DNA of 19,115 nt from GCA-003244245 sp039924425 (GTDB taxonomy: Bacteria; Actinomycetota; Actinomycetes; Mycobacteriales; Pseudonocardiaceae). Where the stretch lies: the NCBI GenBank assembly GCA_039924425.1, contig JBDTAX010000178.1:1-19115 (forward strand). Reading direction: 5' to 3'. The position numbers and the translations under genes were made by a program. The first letter of the stretch is position 1. Every line of letters starts with the position of its first letter. Below, in pieces: positions 1 through 7,339 of this stretch. The notes beneath the pieces were generated by a model. It saw only the letters and a list, made by a program, of their open reading frames with translations. It had not been told where the DNA came from and ran no database searches.

Positions 1-302
1 CGGCTCGTGATCGCCCGGCAGTCCGTCCTTGGCAACGCCAAGAAAGCCGCCCAGATCGCTGGGAGTATTGACACCCGATTCCTTGCCTGCCGTGTTGCGT
101 GGTCGCCGCTCGCGGGTGCACCTGGAAATGGGCTGGGCCGCCGCTGGGCAAGCCGACGATGCCGTGGCGGGCCTGCACCTACTCGAGGCGGAGCGGGTCG
201 TTGAGCAGGCCGTATCGCGTAATGCCTCGACCAGTTGGGATCAAGCCGCGCTTCTCGTGGTGGCCGTGGTGGAGACGGTCGCAAGAACTCAGCGAGTCAT
301 AG
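1..302 (+). pseudogene. Decayed C-terminal part of a TPR-containing XRE-type regulator
   Basis: Three reading frames used in succession resemble the TPR-rich C-terminus of actinomycete helix-turn-helix regulators. About 7-90 reads as ARQSVLGNAKKAAQIAGSID-like. About 88-245 continues in another frame through LPAVLRGRRSRVHLEMGWAA and HLLEAERVVEQAVSRNAST. The last part, to the stop at 300-302, is in the third frame and ends RRSQELSES. The usual family ending is an arginine-rich RALLARGRR..TPELRALA-type tail, recalled from memory. Two frameshifts and the lack of a complete frame make this a relic. The 5' part lies outside the window, so I cannot say whether a helix-turn-helix domain survives upstream. 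Confidence 0.5.
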
Positions 303-365
303 TGGCAAGCGGCCCAATCGTGTCAATATTTTTTAAACAGCCCAGGAATTCGCGCCCACTGTTGA

Positions 366-432
366 GGTTCCGAACTCAACAGCAGAGCGGATCGGGCCGA
401 GCGCAACAGCGCTGTTGTTGAGCTCGGGAACC
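366..432. repeat. Palindromic element, copy 1
   Basis: Inverted repeat with arms at 366-385 and 412-432, matching except for one gap and two substitutions, around a 26-base spacer. A perfect 14-base palindrome (CAACAGCGCTGTTG, 404-417) sits inside. The right arm continues as GTTGAGCTCGGGAACCACAG, nearly the same as the right arm of the element at 6523-6603. It lies 47 bases past the ispF stop codon, so it could terminate the carD-ispD-ispF transcript, but there is no T-run. The dispersed copy suggests a REP/MITE-like repeat instead or as well. Confidence 0.6.
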
Positions 433-478
433 ACAGGGCCGGCGGGGGTCGGAGGCAGCGGCGGCGTGTGCGCACCAG

Positions 479-943
479 CTATGCCCGCAGGAGCAGTACC
501 GTTGCCAGCGCCGCGATGCCCTCGCCGCGACCGGTCAGCCCGAGGCCGTCGGTGGTGGTGCCAGACACCGAGACGGGCCCGCCCAAGGCGTCGGACAGCA
601 CTTGCTGCGCCTGCGCCCGGCGGGTGCCCACCCGCGGCGCGTTGCCGATCACCTGCACCGCGCCGTTGCCCACCGCCCAGCCCTCAATGGCCAATCTGCG
701 GCGCACCTCGGTGAGCAGTTCGGCACCGTGCGCCCCGGCCCACCGCCGCTCCCCGGTGCCGAACACCGCGCCCAGGTCGCCCAGGCCAGCGGCGGACAAC
801 GCGGCGTCGCACAACGCGTGCGCGGCGACGTCACCGTCGGAGTGCCCGGCGCAACCCGGCAACCCAGGCCAGTGCAGCCCGGCGATCCAGCAGTCCCGGC
901 CAGCATCCACCGGATGCACGTCGGTGCCGATCCCGACTCTCAT
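479..943 (-). CDS. ispF: 2-C-methyl-D-erythritol 2,4-cyclodiphosphate synthase
   Basis: Cytosolic enzyme of the MEP isoprenoid pathway. It cyclises CDP-methylerythritol 2-phosphate to methylerythritol 2,4-cyclodiphosphate with release of CMP, normally as a homotrimer. The 154-residue length is typical. The N-terminus carries the metal ligands D8 and H10 (GIGTDVH) and H42 (AAHALCDAA), preceded by GHSDGDV. The C-terminus carries the signature TTTDGLGLTGRGEGIAA. The ATG at 943 overlaps the ispD stop codon by 4 bases (ATGA), implying translational coupling. It is the last gene of the carD-ispD-ispF group. In mycobacteria cysS follows ispF (recalled); here a palindromic element and a regulator relic follow instead. 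Confidence 0.96.
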   Translation of the reverse strand: MRVGIGTDVHPVDAGRDCWIAGLHWPGLPGCAGHSDGDVAAHALCDAALSAAGLGDLGAVFGTGERRWAGAHGAELLTEVRRRLAIEGWAVGNGAVQVIGNAPRVGTRRAQAQQVLSDALGGPVSVSGTTTDGLGLTGRGEGIAALATVLLLRA

Positions 944-1626
944 GCCTGGCCGCCGGCCACCACTTCAGCGACAGCGAGATCGAACGGAGTGGTGATCTTG
1001 AAAGCGTGCGGGTGGCCCGGCAGTGTCGTCACGGTCACGCCCAGCGCCTCGACGAGTCCAGCATCATCGGTCACCGGACCGGATGACGCCTGATGGGCCC
1101 GCCGCAACAGATCGGCGGCGAACCCCTGCGGGGTCTGCACCACGCGCAAGGCGTCTCGGTCAACAGTTCCCACGACTCGGCCGTCGGAGTCCACACGTTT
1201 GATCGTATCGACCACCGGCAGGACCGGCACCACAGCCCGCGCTCCGGCGAGCACTGCGCGCGCCACCGCCTGGATCACGCTGACCGGCGTGAGGCAGCGG
1301 GCAGCGTCGTGCACCAACACCACCTCGGCGTCGGGAACGGCACCCAGAGCCGCCTGGACCGACGCGGCACGGTGCGCTCCACCAGTGACGATCCGCACCC
1401 GTCCGCCGGACTCGGTGGTGGCTGCCCGGGCCTGGTCGTGGTGGTACTCATCGACCGCAACCACCACTACCTCAACGCAACCGGATGCGAGCAAACCCCG
1501 CACGCAATGCCAGAGCAGCGGACGACCATTCAATAATGCGAACGCCTTCGGTATCCCAGCAGCCAATCGCACACCCTGCCCCGCAGCCGGCACCAGCGCC
1601 GCAACCTGCGGGAAGTCCCGGCTCAG
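940..1626 (-). CDS. ispD: 2-C-methyl-D-erythritol 4-phosphate cytidylyltransferase
   Basis: Transfers CMP from CTP to methylerythritol 4-phosphate in the MEP pathway. The nucleotide-binding loop PAAGQGVRLAAGIPKAF carries the expected Arg and Lys, a VHDAAR motif lies mid-protein, and TDDA...KITTPFDLAVAE lies near the C-terminus. The first GTG (1593) would begin inside beta-strand 1 and cut off VAALV, which the fold needs. In-frame sequence reaches back to a CTG at 1626-1624 that overlaps the carD stop as CTGA, giving 228 residues. No ATG, GTG or TTG lies between 1596 and 1626 in this frame. I therefore propose the CTG start, but the annotated start could be 1593 or lie inside carD. The function is secure; the start is not. 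Confidence 0.93.
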   Translation of the reverse strand: MSRDFPQVAALVPAAGQGVRLAAGIPKAFALLNGRPLLWHCVRGLLASGCVEVVVVAVDEYHHDQARAATTESGGRVRIVTGGAHRAASVQAALGAVPDAEVVLVHDAARCLTPVSVIQAVARAVLAGARAVVPVLPVVDTIKRVDSDGRVVGTVDRDALRVVQTPQGFAADLLRRAHQASSGPVTDDAGLVEALGVTVTTLPGHPHAFKITTPFDLAVAEVVAGGQA

Positions 1627-2111
1627 GAGGCGGCAGCGAGGACTTCGTCGAGCAGCACCTCGGCGTTGTCCTCGTTAGTCCCCTCGGCGAGGGCGAGCTC
1701 GCTCACCAGAATCTGGCGGGCTTTCGCGAGCATGCGCTTCTCGCCGGCTGACAAACCTCGATCGCGCTCACGACGCCAGAGATCGCGGACCACTTCCGCC
1801 ACTTTGTTGACGTCGCCCGAGGCGAGCTTCTCCAAGTTAGCCTTGTAACGTCGCGACCAGTTCGTTGGCTCCTCAGTGTGGGGAGCACGCAGCACGTCGA
1901 AAACCCGATCGAGACCTTCTTGTCCGACGACGTCCCGGACGCCGACGAATTCGGCGTTAGCGGCGGGAACTCGGACGGTAAGATCACCTTGAGCGACCTT
2001 GAGGACGAGATACTTCTTCTCCTCCCCTTTGATCACTCGAGTCTCGATGGCCTCGATGAGAGCGGCACCGTGATGCGGGTAGACGACGGTCTCTCCGACC
2101 TTAAAAACCAT
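1623..2111 (-). CDS. carD: CarD-family RNA polymerase-binding transcription factor
   Basis: Binds the RNA polymerase beta subunit and stabilises open promoter complexes, chiefly at rRNA and housekeeping promoters in actinobacteria. The 162-residue length equals that of the mycobacterial protein. The N-terminal CarD_CdnL_TRCF Tudor-like domain starts MVFKVGETVVYPHHG (residues 1-60). The C-terminal helical domain contains TNWSRRYKANLEKLASGD with the conserved DNA-wedging Trp at residue 85, and ends in a long charged helical stretch. The start at 2111 is preceded by a purine-rich AAAGGGG. It heads the group carD-ispD-ispF, with ispD overlapping its stop codon, and is divergent from lpqE. Confidence 0.97.
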   Translation of the reverse strand: MVFKVGETVVYPHHGAALIEAIETRVIKGEEKKYLVLKVAQGDLTVRVPAANAEFVGVRDVVGQEGLDRVFDVLRAPHTEEPTNWSRRYKANLEKLASGDVNKVAEVVRDLWRRERDRGLSAGEKRMLAKARQILVSELALAEGTNEDNAEVLLDEVLAAAS

Positions 2112-2138
2112 GTGTCTTCTGCCCCTTTCGCTGCACCT

Positions 2139-2144
2139 ATGTTA
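2139..2144 (-). promoter_or_regulatory. Candidate -10 element of carD
   Basis: On the minus strand the hexamer TAACAT lies 27 bases upstream of the carD ATG, in an otherwise GC-rich 231-base divergent intergenic region (2112-2342). This leaves room for a short leader. No convincing -35 is seen at the usual spacing, in keeping with many actinobacterial promoters. Confidence 0.35.
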
Positions 2145-2342
2145 GCACGTCCGGGAATCCCGGCGCGCGGGGTGCGCGGCACCACCTAGAGTGTCATCGC
2201 AGGTCAGAGGATCCGGCCAGCAGCCCACATCAGGCAACTTGGCGCTCCGCAGCTCACGGTCACTCCACTGTGGACCGCATCGGCGGGTGGGCGCTCGCGG
2301 GCACTGTACCCACCGGATGGGCTGATCGGATACGCTTCGCCG

Positions 2343-2888
2343 ATGCGGGTTCACCTCATCAGCGCCGCTCAGATCGTGGCCTGCTGCGCCGCCGCGCTGA
2401 CGCTGGTTGGCTGCGGTGCGGGCCAGATCGCCCAGACCGACAAGGATGTGGCCGCCGTCAACGGCTCCTCCGGCAACGCCAGAAACGCCATAGCGCTGCG
2501 CGACGTGCTGATCCCCGACCCACCCAACCAGCAAGGCAGCTACCCCGCCGGGTCGACCGTCCCGGTGGTGTTCACCATCGTCAACCAGGCGGGCAGCGCC
2601 GACGAGCTGATCGGTGTGAGCAGCCCAGCGGCCAGTCAGGCGCTGGTAGTGGGCACCACGCGGATTCCGCCCGGCAGTACCGTCACCAGCGCCGCCGGCG
2701 CCATCCCCCTGCCTGGGGAACCGACCAGCCCACTGGTCACCGGAGAGCTGTACGTCGCGCTCATCACCACCCAGCCGCTGCACGCCGGGCTGAACACTCC
2801 GGTGACATTCCAGTTCCGCAACGCCGGCAAGGTGACTCTGTCGGTACCGATGGCGGCCCCGCCGGCTTCGGCGGTTCAGACCTCTTAG
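2343..2888 (+). CDS. lpqE: LpqE-like lipoprotein
   Basis: Probable surface lipoprotein of 181 residues. The N-terminus has Arg and His near the start, a hydrophobic stretch (residues 5-20) and the lipobox LVGC with the lipidated Cys at 24. The mature part is a beta-rich domain with a PAGSTVPVVFTIVNQAGSADEL segment and a late VTFQFRNAGKVTLSVPM strand pair, resembling the PCuAC/copper-chaperone-like fold assigned to LpqE. I see no clear Met/His metal-binding cluster, so metal binding is not claimed. Position supports the name: mycobacterial lpqE also lies between carD (divergent) and radA. No strong Shine-Dalgarno precedes the ATG at 2343. The exact function of LpqE is not established. Confidence 0.8.
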   Translation: MRVHLISAAQIVACCAAALTLVGCGAGQIAQTDKDVAAVNGSSGNARNAIALRDVLIPDPPNQQGSYPAGSTVPVVFTIVNQAGSADELIGVSSPAASQALVVGTTRIPPGSTVTSAAGAIPLPGEPTSPLVTGELYVALITTQPLHAGLNTPVTFQFRNAGKVTLSVPMAAPPASAVQTS

Positions 2889-2927
2889 CAGCCAAACTGT
2901 CAGGGTCCCTGGATAGCGTGCGTCACC

Positions 2928-4304
2928 ATGGTGAGATCAGCCTCGAACAGCCGCGACACCCACCGCTGTAGCGACTGCGGCCATGAGGTCGCCAAGTGGG
3001 TGGGCCGGTGCCCGGAGTGCCACACCTGGGGCACCGTGAGCGCTCATCGGCCGGTGGCGGTCGTCGCGGCCAGTGCGCCGACGACCCCGGCTCGCCCGAT
3101 CTCCCAGGTCGACCTGCACTCCGCGCAAGCCACCGCCACCGGCGTGGCCGAACTCGACCGGGTGCTCGGTGGCGGCCTGGTGCCCGGCGCGGTGGTGCTG
3201 CTGGCCGGCGAGCCCGGGGTCGGCAAATCCACCCTGCTGCTGGAGGTCGCACACCGCTGCGCGCTGGCCGGCCGGCGCCCGCTCTACGTGACCGGGGAGG
3301 AGTCCACCGGCCAGGTCCGGCTGCGGGCGCAGCGCACCGGAGCGCTGCACGACGAGCTGTTCCTCGCCGCCGAGTCCGACCTCGCCGCGGTGCTCGGGCA
3401 CCTGGACGCCGTCGACCCGGGACTGCTGATCGTCGACTCGGTGCAGACCATGTCCTGCGCCGACGTCGAAGGCAGCCCCGGCGGGGTGTCCCAGGTCCGC
3501 GCGGTGGCCAGCGCGCTGATCAGCACCGCCAAACAACGCGGACTGCCGGTGGTGCTGGTCGGGCACGTCACCAAGGACGGGACGGTGGCCGGGCCGCGGG
3601 TGCTGGAACATCTGGTCGACGTCGTGTTGCAGTTCGAGGGCGATCGGCACTCCACGCTGCGGATGGTTCGCGGGATCAAGAACCGGTTCGGGGCCGCCGA
3701 CGAGGTCGGTTGCTTCGAGCTCACCGATGCGGGCATCATCGGCTTGCCCGACCCGTCCGGACTCTTTCTCACCCACCGCGACGGCGCGGTGCCCGGCACG
3801 GCGGTGACGGTCGTGGTGGAAGGCAAACGGCCGTTGCTGGGCGAGGTCCAGGCGCTGGTCGCCACCTCCGCGCTGGCCAACCCCCGCCGCGCGGTGAGCG
3901 GCCTGGACTCCTCCCGGGTGGCGATGATCCTGGCGGTCCTCGAGCGGCGAGGAGGCGTGCGGTTGGTGGGCTCCGACGTATACACCGCGACGGTGGGCGG
4001 GATGCGCGTGGTGGAGCCAGCGGCCGATCTCGCCGTCGCGCTCGCCGTCGCCTCGGCCGCCGGTGACCTGCTACTACCCCCGCACACGGTGGCGATCGGG
4101 GAGGTCGGGCTGGCCGGCGAAGTCCGCCAGGTGGCCGGACTGCGCCGACGCCTGGCCGAAGCCGCCCGACTGGGCTTCCGCCACGCGCTCGTGCCCCCAG
4201 AAAACGGCCCGCGCGATGCCCCAGACGGTGGCGCCCCGCCGGCCGGCATGCACCTGCACATGGTGGCCGACTTGGGCGCGGCCCTGCGCTGGCTGCGTCC
4301 GTGA
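2928..4304 (+). CDS. radA: DNA repair protein RadA (Sms)
   Basis: RecA-related ATPase that helps process recombination intermediates and branch migration. The 458-residue length is standard. The N-terminal zinc finger has C14, C17, C28 and C31 (CSDCGHEVAKWVGRCPECHTW). Walker A is GEPGVGKST at residues 93-101. The Walker B region is LLIVDSVQTM. The RadA-specific KNRFG motif is at 250-254. A Lon-protease-like C-terminal domain includes AIGEVGLAGEVRQV. The frame is intact and the gene follows lpqE by 39 bases. In mycobacteria disA comes next; here it does not. Confidence 0.97.
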   Translation: MVRSASNSRDTHRCSDCGHEVAKWVGRCPECHTWGTVSAHRPVAVVAASAPTTPARPISQVDLHSAQATATGVAELDRVLGGGLVPGAVVLLAGEPGVGKSTLLLEVAHRCALAGRRPLYVTGEESTGQVRLRAQRTGALHDELFLAAESDLAAVLGHLDAVDPGLLIVDSVQTMSCADVEGSPGGVSQVRAVASALISTAKQRGLPVVLVGHVTKDGTVAGPRVLEHLVDVVLQFEGDRHSTLRMVRGIKNRFGAADEVGCFELTDAGIIGLPDPSGLFLTHRDGAVPGTAVTVVVEGKRPLLGEVQALVATSALANPRRAVSGLDSSRVAMILAVLERRGGVRLVGSDVYTATVGGMRVVEPAADLAVALAVASAAGDLLLPPHTVAIGEVGLAGEVRQVAGLRRRLAEAARLGFRHALVPPENGPRDAPDGGAPPAGMHLHMVADLGAALRWLRP

Positions 4305-4343
4305 GCGCGGACCACGAGGCATTGGTCATGTGGCCTGCGCGGG

Positions 4344-4538
4344 ATGTCCGACGACACCACTGCGGCTCCAGACGGAACCACCAACCTCGGTGGACCGGTA
4401 CCCGTTACCGTCGGCATCGCCGTCGGCCCGTTCACGAACCTGCCACCCGGCCCGCACTCCATCACCGCCGTGTTCACCCCGACCAACCCGACAGCGTTCC
4501 AACCCTCAACGTCGCACACCGAGACCTTCACGTTCTAG
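4344..4538 (+). pseudogene. Fragment of an Ig-like domain surface protein
   Basis: The frame ending at 4538 encodes most of one bacterial Ig-like repeat: DGTTNLGGPVPV, LPPGPHSITAVFTPTNPTAF and a final strand ending TFTF before the stop. This pattern is typical of tandem Ig-like repeats in actinobacterial cell-surface proteins. The first strand of the domain, a signal peptide and other repeats are missing, and there is no ribosome binding site before the ATG at 4344. I read it as a leftover of a larger gene lying just behind radA, where disA would be expected. A free-standing small protein is less likely. Confidence 0.5.
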
Positions 4539-4895
4539 AAGGCTAGGTCCGGCAAAGTCGGTAAGATCGAGTCAAGTTGGTGCTCGCGGGTCAGATCTGA
4601 CGGGCGTAGCGTGGATGGCGCTCGCACCACAGCGCAACGACAGCGCACCTGACCTGCACATACGCACTTTGCGTCATGGTCAACACATCTAGGCGTAGCG
4701 GGTGGCGGCGGTCGGTCACTCTGACCGCGGGTCCCTGCGTGAGCCTGCCCGAAAACCGGAAACCGACGAGGGGCATGTCTCGTCGGGCTGGGGCGTAGCC
4801 CCGTTAGGCATGGGTATGGCCACCTGGGCGGACGGCATGCGGGTGCCGAATCTCGCCCGGGAACGGAGGTTGCGGGGTTGGCCGTGCGGCCCTGG
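4539..4895. other. Intergenic stretch with two hairpins, no supported gene
   Basis: No reading frame here has a convincing start and protein-like composition on either strand. A perfect inverted repeat CCGACGAG/CTCGTCGG (4763-4770 and 4779-4786) is followed directly by a second one, GGGGC/GCCCC around GTA (4790-4802). Tandem hairpins like these could act as a terminator or processing site, though no T-run follows. Confidence 0.4.
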
Positions 4896-4919
4896 GCAGG
4901 GCAGCGTTCAGGAGGAGGA

Positions 4920-4977
4920 CTGTCTGTCCGGGCGCTGTGTCGATATGCTGCCCAGGGAAGGGGCTCGCCGATGAGTG
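4920..4977 (+). repeat. Second copy of the glyA promoter/start region
   Basis: 58 bases that match 8506-8563 at 53 positions. All five differences are transitions. Weaker similarity reaches about 25 bases further upstream. The copy includes the likely -10 (TATGCT), the purine-rich ribosome binding site and ATGAGTG, that is the glyA start codon and most of codon 2, after which the two copies diverge completely. Here the ATG opens only a six-codon frame (MSDSCA, stop at 4989-4991). Confidence 0.8.
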
Positions 4978-5007
4978 ACTCATGTGCGTGATCTCGCCGA
5001 GTCCTGA

Positions 5008-5145
5008 CGGAGCAGCGGCAAGTTCGGGGCACAACTCACGCGCCTAGAAAACTGGGGTTTCACCGCGTTGGTGCACCTGCGGACCGACGATGGTTCCACC
5101 GCGCATCCGCTGATACGCCCGCTCGCCAGCACCCAGACCTCCTGA
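5008..5145 (+). pseudogene. Unrecognised C-terminal coding relic
   Basis: A 45-codon open stretch with high GC at third positions, beginning right after an in-frame stop and lacking any start codon. It reads SSGKFGAQLTRLENWGFTAL, then VHLRTDDGSTAHPLIRPLAS, with a stop at 5143-5145. The composition looks like a genuine protein end. It lies between the glyA-start copy and the membrane protein gene. I do not recognise the family. Confidence 0.25.
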
Positions 5146-5190
5146 CTCCGGCACAGGACCACGAGTGGCACGCGGGTGTCCTGGGAAGGG

Positions 5191-5874
5191 ATGGTGACGG
5201 TGAGTCGCGATGACGGCGGGGTAGTGCCTGCGTGGAGGCGGCCCACTCTCGGGGAGTCGCGCTGGCCGATGGTCGTGGCGGTGGTCGTGGCGGTGGCGTT
5301 GCAGGTGATGTTGCCCAACCGGTTCGCCCCCGGGCATCGGCTGGTGCCTGGGCTGGAGTTGGTATTGTTGATCGGACTGGTAGCGACCAATCCCCACCCG
5401 ACTGGCCGGGCCTCTCGGTGGACGCGACCGGCGAGCATCCTGCTCGTGGGGATGATCACCGTGACGAACGCGTGGTCGGCGGTGCGGCTGGTGCAACAGA
5501 TCGCCCAGGGTAGACAGGAGGACGCCCTTCCGTTGTTGTCGTACGGCGCAGCGATCTGGGCCACCAACGTCATCCTGTTCGCGTTGTGGTACTGGGAGTT
5601 TGACTGCGGCGGCCCACTGATCAGAGCCAGTGGCGAGCGAGCCCACCCGGACTTCTCGTTCCCTCAGATGCAAAGCCCCGAACTGGCCCCGCCGGATTGG
5701 GAGCCGCGCTTCGCCGACTACCTGTACATGTCCTTCACCAACGCCACCGCGTTCAGCCCGACCGACGTCATGCCTTTGGTCCGCTGGGCCAAAATGGCAA
5801 TGCTCGGCCAGTCAGTGGTCTCCCTGATCACGATCGTGCTGGTCATCGCCCGCGCCGTTGGCTTGTTCAAGTAG
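5191..5874 (+). CDS. Conserved actinobacterial membrane protein with channel-like C-terminus
   Basis: Intact integral membrane protein of about 227 residues. Hydrophobic segments: MVVAVVVAVALQVML, a second around LELVLLIGLVAT, a third around ASILLVGMITVTNAWSAV, a fourth around GAAIWATNVILFALWYWEF, and a last one MLGQSVVSLITIVLVIARAV. Between the last two lies the hallmark DYLYMSFTNATAFSPTDVMPL, which looks like the re-entrant pore loop between the two helices of ion channels or of DUF1345-type proteins. Function is unknown. The start is uncertain: GTG at 5176, ATG at 5191 or GTG at 5200 are all possible. The last has the best spacing from GGAAGGG (5184-5190). A membrane-anchored gene follows 38 bases later, perhaps in the same transcript. 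Confidence 0.75.
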   Translation: MVTVSRDDGGVVPAWRRPTLGESRWPMVVAVVVAVALQVMLPNRFAPGHRLVPGLELVLLIGLVATNPHPTGRASRWTRPASILLVGMITVTNAWSAVRLVQQIAQGRQEDALPLLSYGAAIWATNVILFALWYWEFDCGGPLIRASGERAHPDFSFPQMQSPELAPPDWEPRFADYLYMSFTNATAFSPTDVMPLVRWAKMAMLGQSVVSLITIVLVIARAVGLFK

Positions 5875-5912
5875 CGTTCACACAGAATCTCGAGGATGGG
5901 GGTAAGGAGAAC

Positions 5913-6454
5913 ATGACGAAAAATATCTCTAGCGGTGGATGGAAAATTGCGGTCACCGTTGCGACTATTAGTGCTATCGGAGCTGTCGTCGCGGCGTTTA
6001 TCACGAGTAATACCGCATGGCGCTGAACAAGCCGCCACTCCTGGCTTGCCGACGCCGTCGGCGCCGAACACGTGCCCGGGGGCCCAGGCGGCGAATGTAT
6101 CCGCTTTCTCCAAAGATGGCATCGTAAGCTACACGATCCAAATATTCTGCCCCCCCGGCCCATTTTCAGTACATACTGATCTCCCGACCTCGGCCCGTCG
6201 ACGTGGATCCCAAAAATCCCCACCCGGAATACTATTTAACCTGGGAAATGGGGCAGCCTGCCGTCGGGATCTACCCGAAGTCCGAAAAAGACGATCTGTA
6301 CACTCAGTCGGGTGCCGAGATCACCTACTACATTATCAGCGTCGATGACGCCGGGTTTGCGCAACTTCAGGCGCAAGTCACCTCAGGAGGTTTCGTCCTG
6401 GAACTCCCCCAGAATCATACAGTGGTGTCCAATCCGGCAATTATCAAGCGATAA
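5913..6454 (+). pseudogene. Membrane-anchored exported protein broken by two frameshifts
   Basis: The ATG at 5913 has a good ribosome binding site (AAGGAG). It opens a 37-codon frame with one membrane segment (WKIAVTVATISAIGAVVAAF) that stops at 6024-6026. Protein-like sequence continues at once in the next frame (AEQAATPGLPTPSAPNTCPG then SAFSKDGIVSYTIQIFCPPG). It switches frame again at the run of seven C (6150-6156) and ends with YLTWEMGQPAVGIYPKSEKD and a stop at 6454. The joined product would be about 180 residues: an N-terminal anchor, a Pro-rich linker and an extracytoplasmic domain. I do not recognise the family. The C-run makes a sequencing indel possible at the second site. The first stretch could alternatively be a genuine 37-residue membrane peptide. 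Confidence 0.55.
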
Positions 6455-6522
6455 GACGGTTGTTTCAGTCAAGATCTCCTATAGGGCTGCGCCGATCCCG
6501 CACCCCTCCCGAGTCTCGCCTG

Positions 6523-6603
6523 CGCTGTGGTTCCCGAACCGAACAGGAGGGCTGGCCGAAGGCGTGGGTGAGCGCACTGGTGTTGAGTTCGGGAACCACA
6601 GCG
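6523..6603. repeat. Palindromic element, copy 2
   Basis: Inverted repeat with 23-base arms (6523-6545 and 6581-6603) matching at 21 positions, around a 35-base spacer. The core GTGGTTCCCGAAC and its reverse complement are shared with the element at 366-432. Part of its spacer (CTGGCCGAAGG followed by TGAGC) recurs just after hprA at about 15153-15176, perhaps a partial third copy. Confidence 0.65.
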
Positions 6604-6621
6604 TGGGTGGGGTACCCACGC
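6601..6621. terminator. Perfect hairpin abutting palindromic copy 2
   Basis: GCGTGGGT (6601-6608) and ACCCACGC (6614-6621) form a perfect eight-pair stem with a five-base loop. No T-run follows. It is a possible intrinsic terminator of the actinobacterial type that lacks a T-tract. The rest of 6622-7078 shows no supportable gene on either strand. Confidence 0.35.
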
Positions 6622-7078
6622 GGGTCTCCGATCGCCCTCGGGTGGCGGCGACCCCGCGTGGGGAGCCGCCGGGCCACTGAGGTGACAATTCTTGATTGTA
6701 TGCCACACCGCCACGCCATCGGCACAGGCGGCGCTCACACTGCGCGCCAAGCCTCCAGGAAGGCCAGCTACCATTGACATGTTCCCAGGCGTCACGGTTC
6801 AGCAACTGTTCCAATCTGTATAGGCAAGGCGAACTGAGCTGCTTGGACCGCTCCGAGTCCCCCTAGCCCATCGCGGACAATGGCTCATTGGCCCCAGTTT
6901 TGCCGCTCGCCTGTCCCGTTACTGCGTACGCTGACACGGCGTACCTTGAAGCGGTGCAATAGTACATCTGGCACATTGTCGCGCTGGATGGATGTCTCGG
7001 CGGCGCCGACCTAGCGCTCCTGGTCGTGCGGTTCTTCCGCTCAGTGCACCAGCAGCTCGGCAAGATGATGTGCGGCGC

Positions 7079-7321
7079 ATGAACCAAGAGTCGCTCTACT
7101 TCTGTCGCCTGGCTGGTGACCGGAGCATGGAGCTGCTCACGCTCCACCTCGCCCGCTCGGTGTTGGAAAGCCACGACCGACTCACACCACGAGTCAGAAC
7201 GCTGTTCCTGGTACGTGAAGCCCGCGCTCTGGCCCAAGGCGGTGACGAGAGAATTCTCGGACTGTTCGACCTGGCGCGCTCATGCTACGAAGACGGTGTG
7301 CGAGAGAGCGACCCGAAGTGA
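7079..7321 (+). pseudogene. Middle fragment of a TPR-containing XRE-type regulator
   Basis: The frame contains YFCRLAGDRSMELLTLHLAR, then SHDRLTPRVRTLFLVREARA and FDLARSCYEDGVRESDP, a pattern I recognise from the TPR region of actinomycete helix-turn-helix regulators. In intact members DP is followed by a WWVDE-like segment. Here a TGA (7319-7321) sits exactly between DPK and an in-frame AWWVDELALV, so a nonsense change is likely. The helix-turn-helix domain and the C-terminal third are missing. The antiporter relic on the other strand begins to overlap at 7340. Confidence 0.5.
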
Positions 7322-7339
7322 GCTTGGTGGGTTGACGAG

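Noticed and set aside
3284..4531. 415-codon minus-strand open frame opposite radA
   Set aside because: Antisense to a conserved radA and rich in Ser, Arg and Pro in a way typical of shadow frames.
4535..5032. 165-codon minus-strand frame across the glyA-start copy
   Set aside because: It resembles another minus-strand frame at 8490-8744 only because both are antisense to the same DNA repeat.
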